The notes beneath the pieces were generated by a model. That model worked only from the letters and a program-made list of their open reading frames with translations, searched no databases and was not told where the DNA came from. Below are positions 24,720 through 37,611 of a stretch of DNA of 64,000 bases, in pieces. The stretch spans positions 1,550,001 to 1,614,000 of the forward strand of contig JAFREQ010000041.1 of the NCBI GenBank assembly GCA_025331565.1, given 5' to 3'. The stretch's first letter is position 1. Each line of letters begins with the position of its first letter. The position numbers and the translations under genes were made by a program. This stretch comes from Holacanthus passer (Eukaryota > Chordata > Actinopteri > Pomacanthidae).

Positions 24720-25620
24720 AGGCTTGATTTTCATTGCGGTTGAAAAGGCGTGCTTGATTTCTTTATCCTCCCTCCTCAGGCCTCCTCTCTGAGCTCTAAT
24801 TGCCTGCTCCCAAACATACACCTTTTGTTGTGTGCTGATAAAACTACTACTCTCCATACAAATTGGTTGTCTGGAGCAGTAACACAGACACACTCCAAGC
24901 CTATCGTATTAATTGCCTCTTTCTTTAATGGACGTAATTGTCGTCTCTACACAACAAACCCTTGGACATACATTAGATAATGAATTCTGTTATAATTCAT
25001 AAATGGAAGGGAGGATCAGGATGTGGGAAGTGTAATTTCATTAACACTGTACTAAACAGCGCGCTAAATAATTTGCCAAATCGGTTTCATTATGTATAGC
25101 TAATTGTATCTTTCTCATAAACCCAGCGACAATCAGAAAAGGCATAGCAGCACAAGTGGCAACATCTTCGTAAATACTCGCGAATGTGGCTAATTATGAT
25201 GTCATGTGTGTCTCGCCACGCTTCCTCCTTTTCATGCACACAGGATATTTTCTTCAAAATGCTATGCCATTGTGCTGCAATGTCAGAAGTGAGTGGGCTG
25301 AGAGTTAATCATTTAGAGATTGTGTGGAGATTGCTCTGAGACTAATTTCTTTCTTTGCAGTTGGTGATTAATGCCTGGTCTGCGAGGTCATTAGAGATAA
25401 GGCCTGGCCGCTCCTTTAGCTCCCAGTGAAGATAATGCAGAGCAGACTTTATCAAGGGCATGGAGGCGAGGGCCACAGAATACTGGGGGGACTCTCCATG
25501 CATATGGCCATAACGAGATATTATCGCCCATCAAGCAGCACAATCAATTACCTCATCCCTGCAGGACTCCTCATGGTTGGAGAGGGAAGACAGAGGGCAT
25601 GATATGTCATAGGAAATCTT
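24720..25620. promoter_or_regulatory. Large candidate conserved non-coding block
   Basis: About 900 bases are nearly free of low complexity and rich in homeodomain-like words: GTATTAATTGCC, GACGTAATTGTCG, TAGCTAATTGTATC, TAATTA at 25191, GGTGATTAATGCC, CAATCAATTACC. TTTATCAAGGGC and GAGATATTATCG are GATA-like. This texture is typical of developmental enhancers in vertebrate gene deserts. No exon is recognised. Confidence 0.35.
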
Positions 25621-25682
25621 TAAGAATTTTCTCATGCTGGCAACCTGCTTTTCCTAAGGGGTGTTTTTGTGGAAAGTCAGAA

Positions 25683-25706
25683 ACACACACACACACACAC
25701 ACACAC
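25683..25706 (+). repeat. (AC)12 microsatellite
   Basis: Twelve AC units are followed by an A-rich stretch. It lies at the right edge of the candidate conserved block 24720-25620. Confidence 0.95.
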
Positions 25707-26884
25707 AAAAGAAAAACAGTAACAGAAACATTCATAAGTAATCATAAGTAAAGATTGTCTACCAGCATTTTAAACCCCTGATCCTGGGTTTAGACATCAA
25801 ACCGATCATGGTGAAGCATGTTGATCATCGGTAGGGAGCAAGAGGTGAACAGAGGTTGTCAAAGTCACATTCTCTGTATGCTGATCTGCCAGGATATTGT
25901 TGGTTTTAGGCACAAAAGGTACTTTGTCAAAGGAGTAGTAAGGGACAGATTTTGGTAATGGTAAGGTTTGTTATACGGCTGCTGCTGGGTGTTTTTGGAC
26001 AAAGTGGGAAGAAAAAACACACAAAAAAAACAAGCTTTAGTTTTTGCTCTCCCTGAGTAAACGTCCTGGTATGCTTAAAACAAAGTGCCATTCCAAACAA
26101 GTATAGACTCTTTTTGTAATTAGATATAAATTAGTTCTTTCTAGAACACTGAACCCTTAAGGAATACACTGAGCACTTTAAATTGCACACCTGATTGTAC
26201 GCATTGATGTAAAATCAACACAGGCATGTGAAGAAAAAAATAGATGAGCAAAAGCCACCAACAGCAGCACCTGATTTGTCTTGCTGTAATAAATGGAACC
26301 TCAGAGCAGCACAGTGGTTGTGTGAGTGAAGTACCCTCTACTCCAAAACCCTGCCCCCCACAGACGCCTTTTTCTCTCTGTGCAGCGTGCCAACTAGTCA
26401 CTGACATCTGATGGTTAAATGAGGTAAATTAATTTACCAGAGGCTCTCCTTACACAAATACTATTGACTAAAGCAGGGCCTCTCATTGAGTCGAGAAGAG
26501 AGCAATCAGTCCCTGTGCTTGGTTCTTTCAGGGTGAGCGATTGCATGCGTGTGCACCCTCCCCGACCCAAAAAGCACTTTCAGGTTATTCGCTGGGGCCG
26601 AGGCTGCTTCATGCCAGAGCACAGTTTGAGATAAAGCTTTCAGTGGTGAAAATAAAACAGTCAACTCCTCTGCAAATTCTTGGATCTTTTATGTAAAAGG
26701 CTGTCTCATTGATAGTCAGATAATTTAATGAAGACAATGTGCTTATTGGGAAATTTAGGACCATCTCTTTTATGGGACTGCATACATATGTATTCTATAC
26801 ACAACATAAATCATGACACCTTCAAACTGTGCATGCCTCTGGTTTAAAAAAATATGAAAGCATTGACCTTATGTGACCTATATA

Positions 26885-26908
26885 TGTGTGTGTGTGTATG
26901 TGTGTGTG
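26885..26908 (+). repeat. (TG)n microsatellite with one interruption
   Basis: About 24 bases of TG repeat are broken by one A at 26898. Confidence 0.9.
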
Positions 26909-27059
26909 CAATTATCCAGTAAAATCCCTTTCTGTACTATTTATTAAGCAAAATCATCTTTTGGAAAACGCGGGATATGATGAAAACACACTGGGAAAAT
27001 AAAACTGTCTCGTGTTAAAAACATAAGAACTCCTCAGTGTTACTCCTCTTCACAGTATG

Positions 27060-27860
27060 TGCATGATTTCAAACATATTTCTCTAAAGTGATAGAAATAC
27101 TCCAGCACATCATGCAAATTAGTTTTGATTGCGGCCATAAAACTGCCATAGGGACGTCTCTCGCAAGTGGATGTGATTGGAATCAAACTGGTGTTTGATA
27201 TTTGTCAGAGACCGGCAGGAATTAAAGTTGCACCATATGAAGCAATTTTAATTACTTTACCCAAACACAGGGGCAATGGGACTCCCGCATCCTGTCTGAA
27301 TGGCAGTGCAGGATGGAGATTATTTCAAGCCCACAGCACATCAAATTAATGACAATTATGGAGGATCTTGTGGTCAGTGCTTACACATCACGTCAGTGTC
27401 TCCAGGCGCTGGCCAGTGTGCGTGTTTGCTTATGTGTATATGGCCGGAATGCGCCGTGAATCCCTTCAAGTATCTCCTAATTAGACCCAGCATGGCCTTC
27501 CCGCTCTCACGCAGTGTACTGTTTCACTCCACACCCAATTATTTTAATCCTCTGATTGCTCAGAGAGCGCCCAGCCCGAGAGTCTACAGAGAGAGATACT
27601 GCTGGGGAGATGAGTATGTCTGGAAATGTGGACACATCAGCCGCCACTGGGGCCTCATCACCGGGCCCTCTGCCCCCAGGGCTCAGCAGCTCTTGCCTGC
27701 TGTGGGCTCCGCTGGGGTTAGTCCGCCTAAAATAAGATGTCAAGGGATTTTCTATGCTCTTGTCAGCATTCCTACCTGCCTGCCAGACTCCTTACTTGAA
27801 CTCCTCGGTGGATTAGAAGAAGGTATGATCCATTTACCAAGAGAGGCCGCTTAAAATGTG
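27060..27860. promoter_or_regulatory. Candidate conserved block containing a 184-codon chance open frame
   Basis: The left part holds GGCCATAAAACTGCC (posterior-Hox-like CATAAA), AAATTAGTTTTGATTG and GCAATTTTAATTAC. The right part, 27300-27854, is GC-richer and is open for 184 codons on the plus strand. Its translation shows no signal peptide, repeat or domain I recognise, and a 78-codon frame overlaps on the minus strand. I favour non-coding conserved DNA; an unrecognised exon cannot be excluded. Confidence 0.3.
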
Positions 27861-28812
27861 ACAAACTGAAACATAAAATTACCTTTGTTTCAAAATAAAC
27901 CCAATTCCACCAATCGAGCAGACAGAAGTTTTGATGAAATATAACAAAAACAACATATTTCCAGATATTATCCTGCAATTACATGAACTGTCCTATAATG
28001 AAATGCAATGCATTATTCCCTCCTGGTCAATTATGATGAGCATGCTGTATAAGGTAGCAGGGGAGTCACTTAAAGACCGAGGGCTGGGAATCTGATCCCT
28101 GCTTGAAGCTGCACAGGGACACAAAGAAAAACGTCTGACCTCTTCACTGTCACTCAAACACTGCTAGGACCGAGCACGCTCAAAGCGTCTGTCCACATTC
28201 CTTTGTTATTTTTTCCGAGCACAATGGAAACCATTTCATGTCACCACATTGCGGAGGATAGCGTGTCACTTTCAGCGCTTCAAGTCAAAGGGTGAGTAAT
28301 GTGATAAAGCAATTTTTTCACAGATATGAACACAGTGGGGTGGGAGGGGGGGACATACTCACCTAAAATTCCCACAGAGGCTCGTCTACTTTAATGTAAC
28401 AGTATCACACCCTAAGTTAATAACCCATCTGCAACTGTAGTTTCATTCATCCCAGTGTCATCCAACCCCATTCATACATACTCACTGGGCCACAACAGTT
28501 AAAAAATGAAGTTGGAGAACAATTAGGGTGTAGCTTATTAAACCATGGCCACAGAAAATGTCACCTCTGATGTCACTTAACTGTCATTATTCTTATAAGT
28601 TAATACCAAAAAGCATTAAATGACCAGACTGATGGTTGCTCTGTTTAAAATAATACCTAAACCAACATGGATTTTAATATAAACTTCAATCTGAAAATGT
28701 GAGGAATCATAGAAATTTGCTAAATAATATAAAACTGGCAGGATGATGTATTGAAATTTAAATTTATTTTAACTCTGGTCATTACAAAATACACTCAATC
28801 ACTCAGGCTCCA

Positions 28813-29260
28813 CTTAAAGCTGCACTTATCAATATTTTTTTTTTTGTTACCAATGGATTAAATGACTGTGTGCAATGTCAAACGTGTCACTTCGAGTGAC
28901 AAACCCACAGATAATTAGGCCTATCACTCGTCCCTGCAGAGCTCTGCAGAGTGTTTTAGCCTGTTTCACATCATTGTTGTGGTTTAATGGCCTGCAGCTT
29001 CACTGCTTCACTGTTTGGTTTAGCTTCCTTGCTTACATCAATCATTTGTGTCCAGCAGCAGCAGTGATAAATCCACTGTACACCACCAGCTTAACACCAA
29101 ACAGGAGACGGACAAAGAGACTAGCTGGTGAACATAGGAGAGCACTTAGCATATAAAGAGCCAGATATTTTCATCAGGAGGTGGTGGAGACCAAACTCCA
29201 ATGGAATGCTAATGTTGCTCTATGTATATGCCAGATTAGTAAAAGACAATTAGTTAATAG
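28813..29260 (+). mobile_element. Family A dispersed repeat, copy 1 (longest)
   Basis: It begins near AAAGCTGCACTTATCAATAT followed by T11 (28835-28845). The diagnostic core is TCCAGCAGCAGCAGTGATAA, CTGTACACCACC, AACACCAAACAGGAGACGG, TAGCTGGTGAACATAGGAGA and AGATATTTTCATCAGGAGG. Two further partial copies occur in this window (49578-49805 minus, 61940-62095 plus). I recognise it as a common percomorph repeat, probably a non-autonomous element. The 93-codon open frame at 28875-29156 is an accident of this repeat. Confidence 0.65.
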
Positions 29261-32200
29261 CAGGGAATATGTCATGTGTTGTGTTTACAACTATTACTTC
29301 CTCACCTCACCCTCAACCACAAGCAGTTTGTTTGAGCTTTGAAAGGACGGTTTCCCCATATATACATATAAAGAACAAAATAATAAACTGTGGTGCGTAG
29401 TCGGATAGCGTTTGAAATGTGAGAGGTTTTGAGATATCCATGTGTTGAAATTTAAAAATCTATTTAGCAAAGTGTTCCATGTGGATTTGTACAGCGATGA
29501 AAGAACACAGTAAATGACACGCAGCAAATGAGACAGATGCCGTACTGTCCATTGCACCCATTTGTAGACGTAATGGCTGATTTCTATCAGCCTGCTGTGC
29601 TATGGGCAGAAGCAGTATTCTCTTTGTCTTTCTGACATTCTTCATACATAAAATCCTCAAGCACCTCAAGCATCACAGAATACAGACAAGGACCTAAATG
29701 GCAGTGCTAGGTATTGTCAATAAGAAAGCTGTGAAAAATTGATCACTGGGTTCACTTCAGCAGTTTGAGGGAAAAGGTGGGATAAAGCCGTGACAGGGTG
29801 AATAATAAGAGGTGAGGTTTAAGGACTTGAGAGGGTGACATTGGGCCGCTGCTCTATGTCTGCACACATAGGGAACAAAGGCTCGGCTCTTCTCAAATAT
29901 TATTGCCCCACTCTGCCGCTAAAGCCTCAGCAGCAAATACAATGAAAATTATGCGACCATAAACAGCATCTTGACAGCAGCAGAGAGCGTTAGTGCGGTG
30001 TTCTGTCTCTCGCAGGGATAGTCACATTAATCTTAAAGTTTCCGCACTATGTGTGAATTCATGTGAGATTCCATTTTGCTACGGGAGATTGACTAAAGAA
30101 AAAAAAAAGCTCATCTGAATCACCTGGCCTCCTTTGTCTTACCTTATGTCAGATGAAGGGAAAAACATTATCACGGCGTGCTGATTAGATCTGAATTGCC
30201 TCGCCCCATCTGATAACATACTCCTATGATTATCAGAGACATCTTGTCATCTTGACTGAAAAATAAGGGTGACCTTGAACATCATTGTCCTGTGGAAGCA
30301 TTCAGTGGTGATAAGTTCCCTAAACTAAAGGACAAAATGTGTTGTTTGACATGTGCTTCCAAATCAACCTATAAGGGAATTGTCTGATCTTGTGCCAAAA
30401 GGACAATATCATATTTCTGTGCCTTCCAGTTATCAATACACAATAAAATGCATCAAAAGTTGGGCGTTACAAATATGATCCACACGACTGCTATCTGATT
30501 TGCCACTATTTGGTTAAATAACAATGGTGATTGGAGTTCAAGACTCAAGGCCAGTGTGTGCTTGAAACAAGGCGGTTCTTGCATTTCATCTGAATTGCCA
30601 TACTCAAAGGCTGGGCACAAAGCCTGCCATTGAGAGGGAGAAAACACCATGAATTATACAAATGGCGATTACAGAGCACAGTCTCGGTCAATTTCAAAGA
30701 CATCCGTGGTGTGGCGCTTAGTTGTACACACAAAAACCGGTCATAGTTCAAAGAGAGCCGCTGGTCAAAGACAGGAAGCCAACAGCAGACTCCGGTGTCA
30801 AAGTTAAACACTTTGTACAACCCAACATTATGCCAAGCATATTCAAGAACACACCGGATAACCAACATGCTTATAACGATCAGGAGAATATGGAAGCAAA
30901 TAGAAAACACGTGTTTTACATTGGCGCCAGACATACACAAAGCTCACATCGAGCTTTTCCTGTTTTCTTCTTCTACACTGGTCTTCCTGTGTATTGTTGG
31001 TTGGTAAATTGGTCCAAAACACCCACTACAGTTGTGTACTGTGTGCACACACTGCAGAGGAGATACCGCACAGATCATTAATCGGACCATGCTGGGAGTT
31101 TAAAGGCCTCGGTTGCCTTGTCTAACAGTGTCTGTAATCCCCTTTACAACGGCAGACTCATGCCCCCCTTTAGGTGCATGGATATGTAAGAGCGGGTCTT
31201 TGAATTTCTCACTCAAACTCTCTTGTTTCGTTATCCCACAACTATATACATCATATTTTATGAGGACAGACACAAATGCAGTGGAGCACGACGGCATACG
31301 TGCTTTTGAGGAGAGCCTATCCCGAAGTGTGTGCACTTATCCCTATTTATACACTTCATTGTGTACAGACAACAGAGACGTGGCGAACACACACAGAGAT
31401 CACGGGGGCAGTGGAATGCAGCCAGGAGGAGTACATACTGTCATTTTTTTCTTTAGCAAATATTTTACTATTCAGGCTAACAAGTTCGGTTCATCACCCT
31501 AGAACTTGTGAATTAAGAGTTTTCTCTTCAGTTTGACCCAGAGTGAACCCAATATATCCCTCTATAAAGCCATTTTCATTTGCAAATTGAGGCAGTTGTG
31601 GATTGAGAAGGCAATTCATGCAGCTTCTGTATCTGGTTCCAGCCATTTGTTTTACAAATTAAAACATTCTAGTCCCTTAAGCTATTTGCCACTTCTCAGA
31701 CTGAATTTGTTTAGAATCATATTAATTTTAAAGGTTTTAAACCACTCAGCAAAATCATCTCACTAGCCTTGAGTGGAAGGTAAGAAAGTTGTCAACACGG
31801 CATGTCTCTGTCCCCTCTCTCTTTTTTTTTTCGCTTTCAATTTCTTATACCTTTCCAGCCCAAGGTAAAGCTGCCCCCTCCAAATAAACACATCAAAGCT
31901 GTACAATACACGTGTGCCTTTGAAGAAAGTATAATTTTTGGGGGCTTTTTTTTTCACCACGAGACTGTGAAGTGTGCCTTTGGGCCCTCGCTGGTGGAGG
32001 GGTGATGGTGGAGCAGGCAGCCGCAGCCGCTCAGTAATTCAGCGTCTGTGCAGAGGACCGGGGGCCCCCTCACCGCTCACTCCCCCAGTGATGCAACCTG
32101 CTTTGACTCGGGGGCACCGCCAGTGTTGGCTGATAAGCACCCAAGGTGGTGTCTGACCCTGTGGCACTGAGGATGTGGGCAGTCAAGTAGCTGGGAACTG

Positions 32201-33715
32201 TCAGAAATAAGGTCTGGGAGTGCACAACTGACACACAGAAAGAAAAAAAATATAGCACACACACACACCCACACACATATATAGCAGTCTAGTCTTCACA
32301 AGACTAAAAAGGCAGGAGTGTCAGCAGGGGCTACGCATGCCTGTGCTGTATTTCACCTCAGTGTCATGAACAATGCCATTACCGCATGGCTTATCGGAAC
32401 CTCACATTATATATAGAGGGAAAGCTGTTTTCATAAAGTGAGCTGGTCTATGTTTCTATGAATACATAAAACATGTGAAAGCTGTCACTGTGCAATCATG
32501 ATATGCTGTATACTGAACACAAATTTGTACAAATTGAAATTAAGATCAAAAGATGTACGTTCTTCTGAATGTGGAGATTTTCTTTCACAAAATCAATTAC
32601 TGACTTAACAAAATAAACAGGAAAGGGACAAAACACACTCCAACATAAAGTTGGAAAAACATTATTTTCTTAAGCATCACTGTATGATGTACCATTAAGT
32701 CTCACCTTAACTGAACAAAGGGACCAAGCCAAAAACCATTAACAATCATTAATAGCCCCAGACCTTAAGTACACCCTAGTACATGGTCCTTATCAGGCCA
32801 TGCAGTGCATTAACAATGGCTCAAATGACTGTTGAACGTAAAAATCAGACACAAAGTAATCACCCAACTCTGTCAATACCCCAAGCTTGTTGAAACTTTT
32901 TTACCTCTTTTAACTAATCCATTTGGTTTTGTGGCCCTCAAACTCTTCAACCTGGTTTCCAGCATGTACAGGCATCTGTTTTCAGTGAAAACAGCAAGTT
33001 AGCAACTGTCTTATAAAGAAAGTGGAACATTTAGCAGTGAATGTTGATTGAATATAATCTTGGATTTAAGTTCAAAATGTGGCCAGAAACACAATTCCAA
33101 ATGAACGCTGCTTGCAGTTGTGCTTGTGATGTGTGAATGGCCAATGTAAACTGTTTGCTAGCACACTCACCATGGCAGCTGTATCAGGTAATGTTACGTC
33201 AGCTGTGGTTAATTATCAGTAATTCGATTTGAAAAGGAAAAGGCAACATCTTTTAAAAGGCAGAATAGTGCAAATCTTTGCTCTGATCTGTCAAAAGTGC
33301 AGGAATATCTAAGAAATGTCTGAGAGGAATTGGCACAATAAAGTGAACATGCATACACGTGTTTCACCTCAATGATCTGTTAAAAGTGTGGCTTCAAGAC
33401 AGAATATTAGCATTTTTTTTTTTTTTGGTGCAGGGCACTCAATTATAGGAGCTCGGCCTTGGCATCCCACCATTCTTGTGTACCAAGTGTAATTACCTCA
33501 CAAGATAGGAGTGTGCAAAGCCATGATAGGCACCTTGGGAGAAATAAACGCGTTGACCTGAGGATTTAAGGTGACCCACGTGTGGGCAGATGATCCCCCC
33601 CAGCCCCTGAGGCTCGGCTTTTTCCCCTTAAGGTCATAAACTATGCATTAGCTGCCAACCATAAGTTCAAACCTCAACAGAGACATAAAAGCGGAAATGG
33701 TTTGGTTTTCACTAC

Positions 33716-33724
33716 AAAAAAAAA

Positions 33725-33767
<43 letters not shown>

Positions 33768-33770
33768 TGC
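33716..33770 (+). repeat. A13 followed by (GT)16 and GCGCGTGC
   Basis: A run of 13 A (33716-33728) is followed by CT and 16 GT units (33731-33762), then GCGCGTGC. The alternating purine-pyrimidine tract continues through the GC-rich end. Short open frames on both strands (Cys/Val and Thr/His strings) come from the repeat. Confidence 0.95.
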
Positions 33771-35206
33771 GATGTTTCAGATGCAGAGATGCTATGTGTT
33801 GGGGGGATATTGCTTCTGAGCTGGATGCATTGTTTGGTTCTATTTTATTTTCATTTGAGTTGGTTTTGATCCAAGCAGGGAAAGCACTCCTGTGGGAAAA
33901 CACTGTTTGTTTCTCTGGCCAAAGAGGGACAATGCAGCAGCATGTGAAGAATCAGCCACCGGGCACCAGATGGGGTCTGGACATACAGTGTGCTCAGCGA
34001 GAGGGCAAGGGAGGAGGTGGTACCGGGGGGTGTTCGGCCCACAGACAACCTGCAAGCGAAAATGAAAGTTGATGGCTTATTTCCTCTTCATCCAGATCGC
34101 CCAGCAGGCTTCTGAACACGGTCTGTGCTTCGTCTCACCGCCATCAACATCTGTCTTTAGGGCTCAGAGGAGAAATCATCTCCTGATGCAGCCGGCTGCT
34201 TCCAAACTACATGTTGGGGTTTTTTTTTTTTTTCCTCAACTAGTTGTGTCAAAGGCAGGAAAATGATGGTCTTCAAGGGGGCGAGGATTAGTCTGTGGTG
34301 AAATGAATTGTGTAGTGAACCTTAGCAATGTATCAGTGAGTGCACCTGGCAGACGCATGCAGGCCTCAAACCTCCTTCTTTTTAATGCCATATTCCTGTT
34401 GAGTTTATTTTATCACTCTCTCCATATAAACTCTGCATTTTGGATTCTACCTGAGAGCCTCTGGGGAAGGCGTTAACAAGTTTGTTTGTAGTCCTGTGAA
34501 CCCTATAAGACATGCCGGGATCAGGACAATTAGGCCAATTTTCATAATCATTATTCACTGGTCCCTCGGGAGAGCTTAGGTATAGTAAGTTTATGGCTGC
34601 AGTAGTGATTTGTCTGGTGTCTGCTAGGTAATTCTTCTATTTTTAGAGGGTCATTAAGATGTGAAAATCTTTCTTCGCTGCTAACCCATCTACGCTGTGT
34701 CATTTCTTACTGTAAAATTAAACTAAAGGTCCAGTTCAGTCTGAATGTCCAGACCACTTAAAAGTCCATTATACGCTTGCGGTTGTCATTACTTTCAGTG
34801 AGCCAGTTTTGAAATAGTAGTTAAGGAGACAGGACTTAATGAATGCTTTGAATATTTTACTTTTTCTGAAGAAGTGCCTCAATCAGAAAAAATATCTTAT
34901 TCGGTAACATAAAGTAAATGATGATGATTTCTTGTATCTCACATCTCATTCAACAATCGTATTCTTCAAGCCAACTGAATTTTAAAATGAAGTCTTTAAC
35001 TTTCAGGAACCAGATATTCTGATTCCTCGCTGTCCTTCAGGTCTTCTGCTGTCTTCTGTTGATAACTGCAAACAGGCCAGTTTAGTCGCAATGAAAATCA
35101 AGACTGTACATTTCTCAGGGTTTGTACAAAGTTGGAGATATATAGTTGTAACTCAAGAACAGTGGCATGTTGCATCTACACATCATCACACCAATGGACA
35201 AAGCTT

Positions 35207-35271
35207 TTTTGAAACTGTTTTTTTTTTAGCATTAAATCTTTTTTTTTTACCTCAAAATAACAGTTTCAAAA
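35207..35271. repeat. 13-bp inverted repeat with 39-nt T-rich loop
   Basis: TTTTGAAACTGTT (35207-35219) and AACAGTTTCAAAA (35259-35271) pair perfectly. The loop holds two T-runs. It could be a small palindromic element or a chance structure. Confidence 0.7.
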
Positions 35272-35727
35272 TCATTTTTATGCTGCACTAACTTGTAATA
35301 ATAAGAATGTCATCTCTTTCATTCCCAGTCTGCACCCCAAACTCATACTGTTACATGTCATTTTGGTTGAGCGAGTGTGATCTCCTGGGAAGCACATTAT
35401 TATCATTATTATCATTGCACAATTATTCTTAATTAGTTTTTCAGTTGAATTATGTATAAAACTTAAGGAAGTCCAGTGTTAGTAGTTGTTTTTAAAACAA
35501 GTTTAATACGTGCATGTTTCTAAAGCCAATGAGCGATCTTTAAATAACCATGATCTCAATATTGACCAAAATGGTGACTATGATTCTTGCCTTCATCGAG
35601 CAGCCCTTCAGCAGACTGTGGTGGAGCCACCGTGTGTGCTGTGGGTCCAAAGCAGAGAATATTGGCAACCCCTCGCTGTGTGAAAGCACCTAAAGTAACT
35701 ACAGCCACTCTAGAATTTAAGAATGCT

Positions 35728-35925
35728 AATGTTAGCCTGCCAACATAATGACAATGTTAACATGCTGATGTTTAGTATGCATCATTTTTAGGGTGTTTAG
35801 TTTTTAGTGTGTGTGCATGCTTACATTTGCTACATAGCACCAAGTATAGCTGCAGCTGATGTCACTGGTTTTGCAGGTATCTGGTCATAAACCAAAGTAT
35901 CGGGCACATTCAAAATTGGCTTAGA
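35728..35925 (+). mobile_element. Family B dispersed repeat, copy 1
   Basis: It carries GCTAATGTTAGCCTGC/AACATGCTGATG motifs and then TTTTGCAGGTATCTGGTCAT followed by AAACCAAAGTATCGGGCAC. The second half matches 51210-51260 closely. It is a short, AT-rich, non-coding element of a type common in percomorph genomes. Confidence 0.55.
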
Positions 35926-37544
35926 AGCTCAAACAACTTGAGTTAGACTGAACAATGTACTTTGGGTTTGGGTTTAGGTTTAAGATCAGGGTTAGGAATG
36001 ACACTATTTTATTGCTTCAAAGTCTCTCTGCTCTTTTCCATCCAGTGTTTTTATTTAAGTGTATCCAGACTTCGATGAGCTTGGTGAGCCGTTGTCAACC
36101 ACATGAATTAAAAGCCTAATGTGTAGAATTAGAAAATTTATGAATTTGCTGACCTCTAGTGGCAGTTTCAATACTGAGTTGAATGGGCTGATAACAATGA
36201 CGGCACCAATTTTCACTTGGACTGTGAGGTTTTAAAAAACAAAAACATATGCCATCAGAATAATCCAAAATACACATGTAGTGGCTTCAATGTTAAATAT
36301 GCTGGACCAAACTTTGAATTTATTCAATAGGCTTAAAATGCTGTTGCCATGCCATGCCTCTCCCCAGTACACCTTATTTTGCTTTGGAATAAGGTGATGC
36401 AGAATGCAATGAACACAAACGCTGTAAAAGTCAATGAACTGTGAACAATAGCGCCACATAATATGCACGACAAATGCTCATGCTTCTGTCAAGGTAAACC
36501 TCCTGGCATCTGCACGTTCCCTGGAAAATCTCTCAGGCCTATGACATATTTGCTTCAGACTATGCTTTCACATACACATGACGATGTATTCCCAGGTTAA
36601 CGTCATTATGGGTGTGCGCTCACCTTCACTTTTACCTCAAAATAAAGTGTTTTAGATCATCTAGCTGAATTGTTGTCATGTTTACACTGGTTAACGGTTT
36701 CATCGGTCATGTTCCTGGATACCATGGACATATTTTTAGAGATGTTACCTCATTCCTCAGCACATACTTTGGTTTGTAAATTGCTATCATAACCAGTGAA
36801 CCAGTGGTTGAAGCTAAAAAAAGTCAAATCAAAGTTGTGTGTGAGATGTAATTAAGCCCATGAGTAGATGTGTTAGTAGGCTATATCAGGATGGGAAGTA
36901 AGGTCAGCAGTAAACTCTGACAGCTCTCTAACTCTCACATGTGCTTCTCAAAATGACTGTGTGCAAAATATGCTATATAACATTTAGAGAGACACAGCCT
37001 AACTGGTCAGATGAGAGGGCCAGCCAATATGATTGGACCATTCCGAACGTCCAGTTTACTACTAGTGTCAGCATAACCAGCTGCCTCAAGATGCTTTTTT
37101 TGTAGTTCTGTCAATTAATGTTTGAGATCAGATGTGCAACAAAGATCTAAACAAGAAGGAAATACCGCCCTTTCAAAAGCTGTTATGTGTGTGTTATGTG
37201 TATCTTTGGGATTTAGTCTCAAGACCCCGACTGAAGCGGCCACAGCTTTTGCACAATTCAAATCTATCAAAGCAGTCGAATGAGTTATATTACTGAGCTC
37301 CTCAAGCGTATTTGTAAAGCATAATATTTTAAAATACGATATATTTTGATTGTATTGAGTTTGATATGGACCGTTTGCTGTTGTAATTGTTCCACATTGG
37401 ATTTCTGAGAGACATTGCAGCGTACCCGCATGTTAAAATATAATCTTACACAAAGGGCGTTAAAACAGTAAGTGGAGTGCATTATCTCAAGTTCTCTGCT
37501 CCATCAGCTCTGTAGAGGAATACTGATGCGACGTCCTTATGCTG

Positions 37545-37547
<3 letters not shown>

Positions 37548-37610
<63 letters not shown>
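37548..37610 (+). repeat. (GT)n microsatellite, one interruption
   Basis: About 63 bases of GT repeat have a single extra T at 37581-37582. Confidence 0.96.

Positions 37611-37611
<1 letters not shown>

Larger units (their letters stand above)
25707..28812. other. Non-coding flanks of the 27060-27860 block
   Basis: AT-rich DNA contains the TG repeat at 26885 and a G-rich motif G4-T-G3-A-G7 at 28337-28352. Nothing else is recognised outside the block already listed. Confidence 0.5.
29261..35727. other. Non-coding; microsatellites only
   Basis: Open frames of up to 131 codons near 30545-31536 overlap on both strands and look random. T14 runs lie at 33413 and 34220. There is a small GC-rich patch at 31975-32120. 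No dispersed repeat was recognised. Confidence 0.5.

Noticed and set aside
31118..31140. Resemblance of TCTAACAGTGTCTGTAATCC to the miR-200 family
   Set aside because: The seed and following bases differ from the known members and no precursor hairpin is present.
30545..31502. Overlapping 131-, 119- and 129-codon open frames
   Set aside because: Random-looking translations on both strands without motifs; no support for exons.
33731..34072. 113-codon frame beginning with a Cys/Val string
   Set aside because: The start is the translated GT microsatellite and the remainder has no recognisable content.
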